DNA of 34,779 nt from an uncultured Spirochaetota bacterium (GTDB taxonomy: Bacteria; Spirochaetota; Spirochaetia; Treponematales; Treponemataceae), in the NCBI GenBank assembly GCA_944389415.1, contig CALXMF010000020.1:1-34779 (forward strand), given 5' to 3'. Below, piece by piece: positions 19,014 through 26,089 of this stretch. The first letter of the stretch is position 1. Every line of letters begins with the position of its first letter. Below the pieces are notes generated by a model. It searched no databases. It had not been told where the DNA came from and saw nothing but the letters and a program-made list of their open reading frames with translations. The position numbers and the translations under genes were made by a program.

Positions 19014-20498
19014 CTATTCTTCATCCTCAAATTCAAAAGCAATACCGACCCCACAATTAGGACATGTCGTCATATCAATGGTTATCGCCGCACCGCAATT
19101 AGGACATTCATATACGTCTTCATCTTCGCTGTCTGCCATATCATTACTTTCATTTCCGGCAGACGCACTATCCTGTACGTCAGCAGATGTTTTCTCCTCT
19201 ACCACATCTACAGCTTCAGACAGCAATTTTCTCACACCGGCGATATCCGCTTCAGTAATACCTTCAATATTGGCCAGACTGTCATCCTGAACAGCCTCAA
19301 TAAAACGGCCAATATCTTCGATACCGTTTTCTTTCAAAACGGCGACCACACGCTCATCTATTCCGGGGATTTCAGAAAGCAGTGTTATTTCTTCTTCATC
19401 GCCGCCGGAGAACAACTCCTGCGCAGCTTTACGAGAACCGATCGTCTGTGTATCAAACTCCTCAAACTGTTTTTCAGTCTTAACATCGATACTCCAATCA
19501 CACAGCCGATTTGCAAGACGGACATTCAATCCCTGCTTGCCAATGGCGAGTGAAAGCTGATCATCAGACACAACCGCCACAGCCTGTTTTTTATCTTCAT
19601 CAAGAATAACAACATCTATAACTTCAGCCGGAGAAAGCGCATTCTTGATAAAAAGTTTCGGATCTGGCTCATATTTCAAAATATCAATTTTTTCACCTTC
19701 AAGCTCACGGATAATTGCCTGAATTCGAACCCCTTTAAGACCGACGCACGCACCAACTGGATCTATATCTTCTTTATGAGAAAGCACCGCGATTTTTGTC
19801 CGGTATCCCGGCTCGCGGACAACTTTATAAATATCAATCGTCTTATCATAAATTTCAGGAACTTCAAGTTCAACAATCGCGCGGACAAAATCAGGATCTG
19901 TTCGGGACAGAATCAACTGAAGTCCGGTATTTGTTTTCTTTAAATCTTTTACATACGCTTTAATGCGGTCATTTTTATGATAAGATTCACGCGGAGACTG
20001 ATATTTTACCGGCAAAACACCTTCAACTTTACCAAGATCAACATATATATTGCCGTTGCGTTCCCGCTGATAATAACCGACGATAACATCGCCTAATTTA
20101 TCTTTATATTCCGCATACAGACCATCTTTCTGGATTTCAGACAATGACTGATGAGCACGCTGCTTACCGGTTTGAACAGCAGAACGCCCAAAAGATTTTG
20201 GATCGATTAAAATATCAATTTCATCACCGACTTCGCAGTCAGGACTGTATAACCGCTGCGCTTCCTCCAGTTCTACTTCCAGTGTCGGATCATATACACC
20301 GTCAACAATAACCTTGCGCGCATATACAGAAACATCTGATAAATCATCATTAAATTTTATAATAACATTTTCATCAGTACCATACGCCCGTTTATAGGCA
20401 GCCCGTATCATATCTTCAACAATATGAACAACTGAATCTTCTGAAATACCTTTATCCTGTGTCAGCTGACGTATTGCTTCTGCTATCTGCGATGCCAT
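19014..20498 (-). CDS. nusA: Transcription factor NusA with C-terminal zinc ribbon
   Basis: A 494-residue NusA that binds RNA polymerase and nascent RNA to control pausing, termination and antitermination. The N-terminal domain is followed by S1 (about 135-200), KH1 (DPVGACVGLKGVRI) and KH2 (AIGKQGLNVRLANRL). A helix-hairpin-helix repeat comes next (about 375-435, IPGIDERVVAVLKENGI), then an acidic linker. The last 32 residues add CPNCG (465-469) and CPNCG (479-483), a short zinc ribbon not found in the E. coli or B. subtilis proteins. The ATG at 20498 has AAGGAG seven bases upstream, 11 bases after rimP. Confidence 0.96.
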   Translation of the reverse strand: MASQIAEAIRQLTQDKGISEDSVVHIVEDMIRAAYKRAYGTDENVIIKFNDDLSDVSVYARKVIVDGVYDPTLEVELEEAQRLYSPDCEVGDEIDILIDPKSFGRSAVQTGKQRAHQSLSEIQKDGLYAEYKDKLGDVIVGYYQRERNGNIYVDLGKVEGVLPVKYQSPRESYHKNDRIKAYVKDLKKTNTGLQLILSRTDPDFVRAIVELEVPEIYDKTIDIYKVVREPGYRTKIAVLSHKEDIDPVGACVGLKGVRIQAIIRELEGEKIDILKYEPDPKLFIKNALSPAEVIDVVILDEDKKQAVAVVSDDQLSLAIGKQGLNVRLANRLCDWSIDVKTEKQFEEFDTQTIGSRKAAQELFSGGDEEEITLLSEIPGIDERVVAVLKENGIEDIGRFIEAVQDDSLANIEGITEADIAGVRKLLSEAVDVVEEKTSADVQDSASAGNESNDMADSEDEDVYECPNCGAAITIDMTTCPNCGVGIAFEFEDEE

Positions 20499-20509
20499 AT
20501 CGCGACTCC

Positions 20510-21010
20510 TTACAAATTTAATAATTTTGCTTTTGCGATCTCCGAATACGGGATCGTTTTCCGCTCAGCGGCGCAGGCTCCATCTTCTGTAAGCAGTTCA
20601 ATCGTCAGCGACAGAGAATCGCTGCTGACAATGATACCGCGAACCCACTCTGTTACCGCTGTATGCCATACACGAACCGGACGCCCTTCAAACAGAGCAA
20701 ATTCAGCCGCGTTTTTTATATTTCTTTCCAGACCCGGTGAAGTTACTTCCATAGAAATATCGTCATTCTGAAGCAACGCTTCCATGCGAGAAAGCAGCAG
20801 TCTGTGAACTTTCGCGCAATCGTCAATGCTGATAGACGAAGATCCAGTATCCATACCATCCCTACGTGCAGATCTGGTAATAACTGCGGAAACATGGGTA
20901 TTTCCGCCGCTGCGCATAACCCGCAGTTCAACTAGTAAAAAACCAAGCCCCGCAACGAGTGTTTTATTTTCAGCATAATACGGAAGAGAATCTAACGAAA
21001 TATATTCCAC
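20510..21010 (-). CDS. rimP: Ribosome maturation factor RimP
   Basis: A 166-residue RimP, needed for 30S maturation. The marker VTSPGLERNIK is present, followed by the SH3-like C-terminal domain (PVRVWHTA...GIIVSSDSLSLTIELL). The start is a GTG at 21010 with GGAG about 7 bases upstream; no ATG start fits the alignment. It is the first gene of the nusA-infB cluster and has its own promoter and a structured leader of about 95 bases. Confidence 0.93.
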   Translation of the reverse strand: MEYISLDSLPYYAENKTLVAGLGFLLVELRVMRSGGNTHVSAVITRSARRDGMDTGSSSISIDDCAKVHRLLLSRMEALLQNDDISMEVTSPGLERNIKNAAEFALFEGRPVRVWHTAVTEWVRGIIVSSDSLSLTIELLTEDGACAAERKTIPYSEIAKAKLLNL

Positions 21011-21025
21011 AAACGCTCCATAGAC

Positions 21026-21045
21026 AGACCGGATACAACCAGTCT
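21026..21045 (-). other. Leader hairpin just upstream of the rimP ribosome site
   Basis: AGACTGG (21039-21045, minus) can pair with CCGGTCT (21026-21032), giving a 7-bp stem with one G-U pair and a 6-base loop. It lies between the leader terminator and the GGAG of rimP and could affect translation initiation. Confidence 0.4.
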
Positions 21046-21051
21046 AAGTAT

Positions 21052-21076
21052 AAAAAAAGAGTCGTTTGACCGACTC
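21052..21076 (-). terminator. Terminator-like hairpin in the rimP leader (possible attenuator)
   Basis: On the minus strand GAGTCG and CGACTC form a 6-bp stem around a 6-base loop, extendable by G-U pairs, followed directly by seven T. It lies about 30 bases downstream of the predicted rimP transcription start. It can therefore cut the operon transcript short as well as stop transcripts arriving from the gene at 21189. Confidence 0.75.
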
Positions 21077-21110
21077 CCACTTTCAAGCCTATTACAATTT
21101 GTACTATATA

Positions 21111-21139
21111 ATAATATCATTGCGCCAGGATAAAGTCAA
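21111..21139 (-). promoter_or_regulatory. Promoter of the rimP-nusA-infB operon
   Basis: TTGACT (21134-21139) and TATTAT (21111-21116) on the minus strand are separated by exactly 17 bases, each 5/6 to the sigma-70 consensus. The predicted start is near 21104. A near-palindromic TACAAATTGTA follows within the first bases of the transcript. Confidence 0.75.
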
Positions 21140-21188
21140 GCATTTTAATCCGTACACTCGGACACCAATACGTAAAACAGTGCAGGAT

Positions 21189-21743
21189 TTACAAATGCGC
21201 CCAGATAACTCGTACCGGTTCTCCCAAAACGGAGGTAAATTCCGCAATAAATTCATCTGTGATGTCCCAGAGATTCCAGAATACAAATCCAATCTGGCAG
21301 AATCCCCATGGGGGATCCAGAATATACTCACGGATATCGGATGATTTTCCGCAGCTAGGGCAGGAAATCAGAGGATTGCCCTCATCTGTAAACCACTGTT
21401 CCGTCATATCGTAAAACTGTTCCACGATATCTTCTCCGCACTGAGGACAGACAGCTGACTCAAGACCGCCTTCCAGATTAGTAAAAACATTTTTCGCGTC
21501 AAACTGTTCAACGCAGAATCCGTTTACGGCAAGGTCATGATCCGGCTCACAGCCGCTGATATGAGTGTTCCCCTCTCTGGTTATCCGCCGTCCGCCGCTT
21601 TCATAAAGGACACAGTCACTGATATCAGGTTCTATCCAGCCTTTCTCTATCAGCCATGAAGTAATTCTTTTTTCCATCTCATCACGTTCCGCCGGTTCAA
21701 TAAAAATCCGTTCCGGAACCAGAGTTACACTGCTATCGCTCAT
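21189..21743 (-). CDS. Uncharacterised protein with two CPxCG zinc knuckles
   Basis: A 184-residue protein that I do not recognise with certainty. It is soluble, acidic and without signal peptide. CPQCG and CPSCG, about 30 residues apart, should form one zinc ribbon in the middle. The C-terminal part is rich in Trp/Phe (DPPWGFCQIG, FWNLWDI) and ends EPVRVIWAHL. The architecture recalls small proteins found beside polymorphic toxins, but no toxin is present here and this is only an impression. The ATG at 21743 has AAGGA about 7 bases upstream. It lies 24 bases after the 252-residue gene, so the two probably share a transcript. Confidence 0.75.
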   Translation of the reverse strand: MSDSSVTLVPERIFIEPAERDEMEKRITSWLIEKGWIEPDISDCVLYESGGRRITREGNTHISGCEPDHDLAVNGFCVEQFDAKNVFTNLEGGLESAVCPQCGEDIVEQFYDMTEQWFTDEGNPLISCPSCGKSSDIREYILDPPWGFCQIGFVFWNLWDITDEFIAEFTSVLGEPVRVIWAHL

Positions 21744-21767
21744 GTGTTTTCCTTCACATATATTAGC

Positions 21768-22526
21768 TTAATCACCTTCTCTATTATGCAACAAAGAGAA
21801 AAAAAATTCCCGTAATTTTTTCTTTCTTTTGTAAAGGGGCAGCATTTTTGTATCGGGAGAAAAGCGGTTCATCCACCGATTGTAAAAATCCAGACTGCGC
21901 TGCGCCTGTTCTTCTTTGGAATAGCGGTTGATATCTTTGGTGAATGGATCAAAATCGATCACGGAATCGATCAGGTACTTCCTTTGCTCCTCCGGCGGCG
22001 GGTACAGGGGGCGTAACAGGTCGTGGACTTTGCCGTAATGAGAGGGAATCTGTTTCGCTTTCCGATCGCCCAGTTCCGGTTTCGGACCGGCCTGAATGAT
22101 GAATCCGTCATCATAACGGGCAATGGGATACTCATTGCCTAACGCATTGTATTCCTCCATAGTTTCATGAGAAGCCATAAGGAATTTTACTGTCTTGCGT
22201 TCACCCCTTTCACTGACTTTGCTGATATCGTTTTCGGTCAGCAGCTTAATCTTTCCGTTTTTTGCCAGATGCAGCCGGGAGGAGACAGGACTCATATAGA
22301 ACTTTGCCTCTTTGCCGATAAGAGAAGCGTATTCCCGGACACAGTCGCATACCTGGTGCTGCGTTTCGGGCAGGTGCCCGTTCAGAAAAAAGAGGGTAAC
22401 TGTAAAAGAAGTCCACCCCATAATCATATCTTCGTTATTGTTCCAGCCTATGGGACGGACAAAACCGGAGTTATCAAGGCGGTTGCGGAGGATTTCCTTT
22501 TCTTTATTAAAAGATTCAGTTTGCAT
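21768..22526 (-). CDS. Uncharacterised protein, possibly immunity-like (DUF3396 style)
   Basis: The product is 252 residues, soluble, with no signal peptide. The segment GWTSFTVTLFF...QHQVCDCVREYASLIG looks like the N-terminal part of the DUF3396 'type VI immunity' family, but this is recalled by eye and not established. The C-terminal 60 residues are basic and aromatic. The start ATG at 22526 has AGGG 10 bases upstream. It is 36 bases downstream of a disrupted membrane protein gene and upstream of the zinc-knuckle gene. There is no partner toxin in the window. Confidence 0.7.
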   Translation of the reverse strand: MQTESFNKEKEILRNRLDNSGFVRPIGWNNNEDMIMGWTSFTVTLFFLNGHLPETQHQVCDCVREYASLIGKEAKFYMSPVSSRLHLAKNGKIKLLTENDISKVSERGERKTVKFLMASHETMEEYNALGNEYPIARYDDGFIIQAGPKPELGDRKAKQIPSHYGKVHDLLRPLYPPPEEQRKYLIDSVIDFDPFTKDINRYSKEEQAQRSLDFYNRWMNRFSPDTKMLPLYKRKKKLREFFFSLLHNREGD

Positions 22527-22562
22527 GATTACATATCCCTGACAGTGTCAGACATCAACAAT

Positions 22563-23008
22563 TCATAAAAAGATTGTTTTTATAAATATCAGACAGACAA
22601 GCCCCGCGAACAGTATATAATAGATTTTTTTACAGGGAAAGACTTCTATCAGAAAAAAGAATGAGACAGAAACTTGCTGAATCACCAGACACAAGAGAAT
22701 GAACTTCCAAAGAATCTGATAATAACCGAAACGAAACAGAACGAAAAACGCCCCCGCCACGGATAGTATCTGCGCACACAAAAAAAAACGGAATTATCAC
22801 TTTCCGGCTCCTTCTATCCGCCAGTATCATAGCGGCAATCAGTATCACGGCAGAGACGGTACCCAAAAACATTTCTTTTGTAAAAATACAGAAAAGGTCC
22901 TGCGGAAGAAAGAGGATAACAACGGCTGCCGCGGAAAAAAGAATATAAAGAAACAAAGCAAAAACACAAAAAAAGCAGAAGAAGTCCTGGATGCAATCGA
23001 AATTTCAT
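22563..23008 (-). pseudogene. Small integral membrane protein broken at two poly-T tracts
   Basis: Three minus-strand frames join into one sensible membrane protein of about 148 residues with roughly four hydrophobic segments. It begins MKFRLHPGLLLLF (ATG at 23008), continues in a second frame as ALFLYILFSAAAVVILF to PFFF, and ends in a third frame from CAQILSVAGAFF to CLIFIKTIFL. Both junctions are at homopolymers: T7 near 22968-22974 and T9 at 22780-22788 on the coding strand. Removing one T from each restores a single frame. It may be a true pseudogene, a slippage-controlled (phase-variable) gene or sequencing error in homopolymers. A good promoter lies upstream. The family is not recognised. 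Confidence 0.55.
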
Positions 23009-23049
23009 CAAGAGCCTGCCCGATTATTTGCTTTGAATCTCATCATTTC

Positions 23050-23078
23050 AGTATAAGCACTTGCAGCCGTAAACTCAA
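23050..23078 (-). promoter_or_regulatory. Promoter for the disrupted membrane gene and downstream pair
   Basis: TTGAGT (23073-23078) and TATACT (23050-23055) on the minus strand with exactly 17 bases between them. The predicted start is near 23043, about 35 bases before the ATG at 23008. It lies directly downstream (in the transcription sense) of the 44-bp repeat array. Confidence 0.65.
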
Positions 23079-23116
23079 ATAAATTCATCCCATCAGTACA
23101 CAACAAGTGTATAAAC

Positions 23117-23424
23117 AAAAAAATAATAGACTATCTTTTATTCATTTTTAGTCTTTCTTTGAAACAAAAATAGGCTATCTTTTATTCATTTTTAGTCTTT
23201 CTTTGAAACAAAAATAGGCTATCTTTTATCCGTTTTTAGTCTTTCTTTGAAACAAAAATAGGCTTTTTTTATTTCATTTTTAATCTTTTTTTGAAACAAA
23301 AATAGGCTGTTTTTATTTTGTTTTTAATCTTTTTTTAAAACAAAAATAGATTGTTTTTTATTTATTTTTAAACTGGTTTTGAAATAAAAATACACTGTTT
23401 TTATTTCAAATATAATTTATTTAC
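23117..23424. repeat. Seven tandem copies of a 44-bp A-tract/T-tract repeat
   Basis: Copies begin at 23117 (partial), 23161, 23205, 23249, 23293, 23337 and 23381, all exactly 44 bp apart. Copies at 23161 and 23205 differ at two bases. Divergence grows toward the right. Each unit has an A-rich half, GAAACAAAAATAG, then a T-rich half, and the two halves form an imperfect inverted repeat. In the last copy 23381-23390 and 23398-23407 are a perfect 10-bp stem. There is no coding potential. The array fills most of the gap between the lipoprotein gene's 3' end and the promoter at 23050-23078. Confidence 0.95.
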
Positions 23425-23453
23425 TCCCAAAAGTATGTGCCTCTGTGATAAAA

Positions 23454-23479
23454 GAAGGACGCCCAAACGGGCGTCCTTC
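23454..23479 (-). terminator. Terminator of the large lipoprotein gene
   Basis: A perfect 11-bp GC-rich stem (23454-23464 with 23469-23479, 4-base loop) lies 24 bases after the lipoprotein stop and is followed on the minus strand by TTTTATC. Confidence 0.85.
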
Positions 23480-23502
23480 GTATCCTGTTCACTCAGTATG
23501 TA

Positions 23503-25419
23503 TTACTCGGTGATCTTTATGTACAGGTAGCCGGAAAGCGTCTCAGTCTTAGTAACGGTATTATCCGTAAACTCATAATCCGCCTTTACATAGACCGGAT
23601 ACGTACCTGCGGTTAAAGTATCGTTGAAAGTCCATTCAAGTTCTCCCGCACCATCATCAGTAATACCATCTGTAAGCGGAGTTATTCCGTCAAGGCCGTA
23701 CACCGTATACTCCATATTGAATAAAGCAGTATATGTAGTTGTATCCAGAGTAACAGTCACACTACCATTAACAGCACCAAGAGGCGTACTCCGCAGGGGA
23801 GCTTCTATCACCTGAGCGTTTATCAGATCTTTAAACAGCTTCACGTTCTGCGGTTTGCTGTATGAGGGCAGCGTCACATTGACGGTGAGACCGCTCTGCC
23901 ATACCGCAGTCACGTCCATATTAGCCGCGTTGCTGGCGGCAATTTCTGTGACAGGAGTTCCCGGTCCCGGAGTCATCGACGCCGTATTCTGCCATTCATA
24001 GAACTTATAGTTGTCTCTGAACACATGAGGAATGTCCGCCGTGTCAGCGCTCAGAAGCGGCTGAGCCGTGTCGCTCTTGTTATACGGAAGTACAAAAGCA
24101 GTATCAGCTGCCGCAGTAGTAACATCACCGGCAGCAGCGCCGAATTTAACCTGCCCCTCATCAAGCTGATATGTTACGGTAAACAGATTGATTTCATCAG
24201 CGCAGGCAACATCAGAGGAATCACCAAATGAGTTATTTGCGTTGATTGTCGCCGTATATGTTTTGCCTGTCTCAAGCCATATGGTCGCCGTCGTGCTTCC
24301 TGCGGCAAGACTTCCGTCCGCGAGATCTCCTGCAGCGGCATCCGCAACAGCCTCATTAGTCGCCGTAGAAGAATTAACGGTATACGCAACAGAACCGGCA
24401 TTATCCGTATCCGTAATCTTAATCACAAAGCCAGTCTCATTATCAGACTTGTCATCCCAGGTGAATACGGCTTTATACAGCGTGTCAGCGGCGAGTGTTG
24501 TTCCGTTAATAACCTGATACTTGGAGTCTCCGAAGCCATCATCGTTAAAGATTGTCTTTGTCACAGCGAAATTCTCTGGTGCCGCCGGTATTTTATTGTA
24601 GATGTCCTTTTCCAGTTTAATAACTGCTTCTGAAACATTTCCGGCGTCTATTCTGATTCTGTCAAAGTATGTGGCGAGTACCTGGTTTTTGTCATTGTAA
24701 AAAATCACGCCAAAAAAGGAGTCTCCGCCGGCCGCGGCTGCGTCGGTTGTATACTGTATTTTCCACTGATTCGTAACGTTGTTCGCCTCAGATACACCGT
24801 CAACGCCATTCCAACCAGGATTTTTTTCAACTTTTTTTACATCCACTACACCAGCGCTGGCATCAGAACTATCAAACAAACCATATGATATCTTTTTTAT
24901 TTCATCAATATCGTAGAACGTCACACTCACGTCCACATCGCCTTTCGCCTGTGTAGAAGCAGCTGGCTGCAGATTAAATGTGACAGCCGCAGCACCGCCG
25001 GAAAGATCCGCTGTCGCTTTCGCGGAAAGGACAGGTTTTGTAGGATCCGCTGCGTCTCCCGTTTTTTCATAACCGGTCAGCGTGAGGTTCCATGTATCAA
25101 CCGCGAGATACAGCGTCAGTCCCGCTTTTAGCTCAGCGTAGGTCAGCTTATCTGCTATCACTGCGTCACTATCATCATCGTCCGTAATCTGATATACCAA
25201 CGCGCTCGCCCGCTCCTCTGTCCAGTCTGACGGCAGAATAGTTCTGGACGGGGCACTGACACTGGCAGAGACATACAGAACCGGCATTTTTCCGGAATCG
25301 GCTGATGATCCCGATGGGTCTTTCAGCGACGCGTCAAGCACATTGCTGCACGAAATAATCGCCATAAGCGCGCCAAGCACAAGCCCCGCTGAAAGAAACG
25401 TAGAAAATGTGTGTTTCAT
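23503..25419 (-). CDS. Large surface-type lipoprotein with Ig-like and InlB B-repeat-like domains
   Basis: A 638-residue predicted lipoprotein. The signal peptide MKHTFSTFLSAGLVLGALMA ends in a lipobox IISC with Cys24 as the lipidated residue. The mature part starts with a Ser/Asp-rich spacer. Beta-rich domains follow: an Fn3-like stretch at about 278-410 (YKAVFTWDDKSDNETGF) and an InlB B-repeat-like stretch at about 413-508 (TVTYQLDEG ... YKFYEWQ ... VTAVW). A C-terminal beta-sandwich-like domain (about 510-638) comes last. Only one cysteine, in ACADE, appears in the mature chain besides Cys24. The start at 25419 is fixed by AGGAGG with a 5-base spacer. It has its own terminator; nothing predicts a specific ligand. 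Adhesion or a surface role is an inference from domain type. Confidence 0.88.
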   Translation of the reverse strand: MKHTFSTFLSAGLVLGALMAIISCSNVLDASLKDPSGSSADSGKMPVLYVSASVSAPSRTILPSDWTEERASALVYQITDDDDSDAVIADKLTYAELKAGLTLYLAVDTWNLTLTGYEKTGDAADPTKPVLSAKATADLSGGAAAVTFNLQPAASTQAKGDVDVSVTFYDIDEIKKISYGLFDSSDASAGVVDVKKVEKNPGWNGVDGVSEANNVTNQWKIQYTTDAAAAGGDSFFGVIFYNDKNQVLATYFDRIRIDAGNVSEAVIKLEKDIYNKIPAAPENFAVTKTIFNDDGFGDSKYQVINGTTLAADTLYKAVFTWDDKSDNETGFVIKITDTDNAGSVAYTVNSSTATNEAVADAAAGDLADGSLAAGSTTATIWLETGKTYTATINANNSFGDSSDVACADEINLFTVTYQLDEGQVKFGAAAGDVTTAAADTAFVLPYNKSDTAQPLLSADTADIPHVFRDNYKFYEWQNTASMTPGPGTPVTEIAASNAANMDVTAVWQSGLTVNVTLPSYSKPQNVKLFKDLINAQVIEAPLRSTPLGAVNGSVTVTLDTTTYTALFNMEYTVYGLDGITPLTDGITDDGAGELEWTFNDTLTAGTYPVYVKADYEFTDNTVTKTETLSGYLYIKITE

Positions 25420-25524
25420 GTGTTCCTCCTGTGAAACATCTGAAAAAAATCCCCCGCGGCGCTTTCTCAGGCACTCGCGTTTAGGATTCCGCTGCGTCAG
25501 CAATGACACAGCGTCCGATACGAT

Positions 25525-25551
25525 TTTTACGGAATATGTCTGTCCGTAAAA
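25525..25551. repeat. 9-bp inverted repeat in the lipoprotein upstream region
   Basis: TTTTACGGA (25525-25533) and its exact reverse complement (25543-25551) are separated by 9 bases, in the 186-bp gap upstream of the large lipoprotein gene. No U-run follows on the minus strand, so it is not a terminator for the gene before it. An operator or leader hairpin is possible. Confidence 0.45.
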
Positions 25552-25605
25552 CCTGTGACTTTTTTACCCCTATCATGCATACGCTGGTACCGGCCTGTTT
25601 GCGGT

Positions 25606-26073
25606 CTAACTTTCAGTAACAGTGATTGCCGCCGTATCCCGGTACCGGTTGCCGATAATATTTGTAACTAGGACTTCTACCGTATACTTACCAGGCGCAA
25701 GCCGCAGCCCATTTGTGTTTACATACTGAAAATTCATCGTTCCCGGAACAAGCGTATATCCTTTTCCATCCGAACCGGTCAGTTTCCATGAATACGATAC
25801 GTATTTTTCACTTACCGACAAACGCAGCGCCATCAGCTTTCTCACGCTATACTCATCGTATGGCAGCAGCGACCTGAGCGTCATTATCTGATCAGTCGCG
25901 TGTTCCGTATCCTCCTCCGACGTCTCATAGGTAAACAGCGCGTTATATTCAGTCAGCATTTTTTCCGGCGACATTCCGCAGGAAACAAACACCACGCACA
26001 GCACGCTCAGAAAAAGCGGCAGGCATTCTGTTTTTACAGCTGTATGCCGCACCGTGAAACGTTCGGAAAACAA
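25606..26073 (-). CDS. Small lipoprotein with PKD-like domain
   Basis: A 155-residue predicted lipoprotein. I start it at a TTG (26073) because AGGAGGTG lies 8 bases upstream and directly follows the stop codon of the beta-propeller gene. A GTG at 26052 has no ribosome site. The N-terminus is basic and long, followed by a hydrophobic stretch and the lipobox VFVSC (Cys32). The mature part has a helical region rich in Glu/Asp/Thr and a C-terminal Ig/PKD-like domain (YSWKLTG ... PGKYTVEVLVTNI). It is co-transcribed and probably translationally coupled with the beta-propeller/barrel protein upstream, so both likely work in the same cell-envelope structure. The function is unknown. Confidence 0.75.
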   Translation of the reverse strand: MFSERFTVRHTAVKTECLPLFLSVLCVVFVSCGMSPEKMLTEYNALFTYETSEEDTEHATDQIMTLRSLLPYDEYSVRKLMALRLSVSEKYVSYSWKLTGSDGKGYTLVPGTMNFQYVNTNGLRLAPGKYTVEVLVTNIIGNRYRDTAAITVTES

Positions 26074-26089
26074 TTTAACAGCACCTCCT

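Noticed and set aside
19721-19745. TTCGAACCC resembling a tRNA T-arm
   Set aside because: It lies inside the nusA coding sequence and no cloverleaf can be drawn around it.
23117-23424. Regular repeats read as a CRISPR array
   Set aside because: The units are contiguous with no unique spacers, are AT tracts, decay along the array, and no cas genes are nearby.
25420-25509. N-terminal extension of the large lipoprotein by 30 codons
   Set aside because: The extension contains the strong AGGAGG site of the downstream ATG and would bury the signal peptide.
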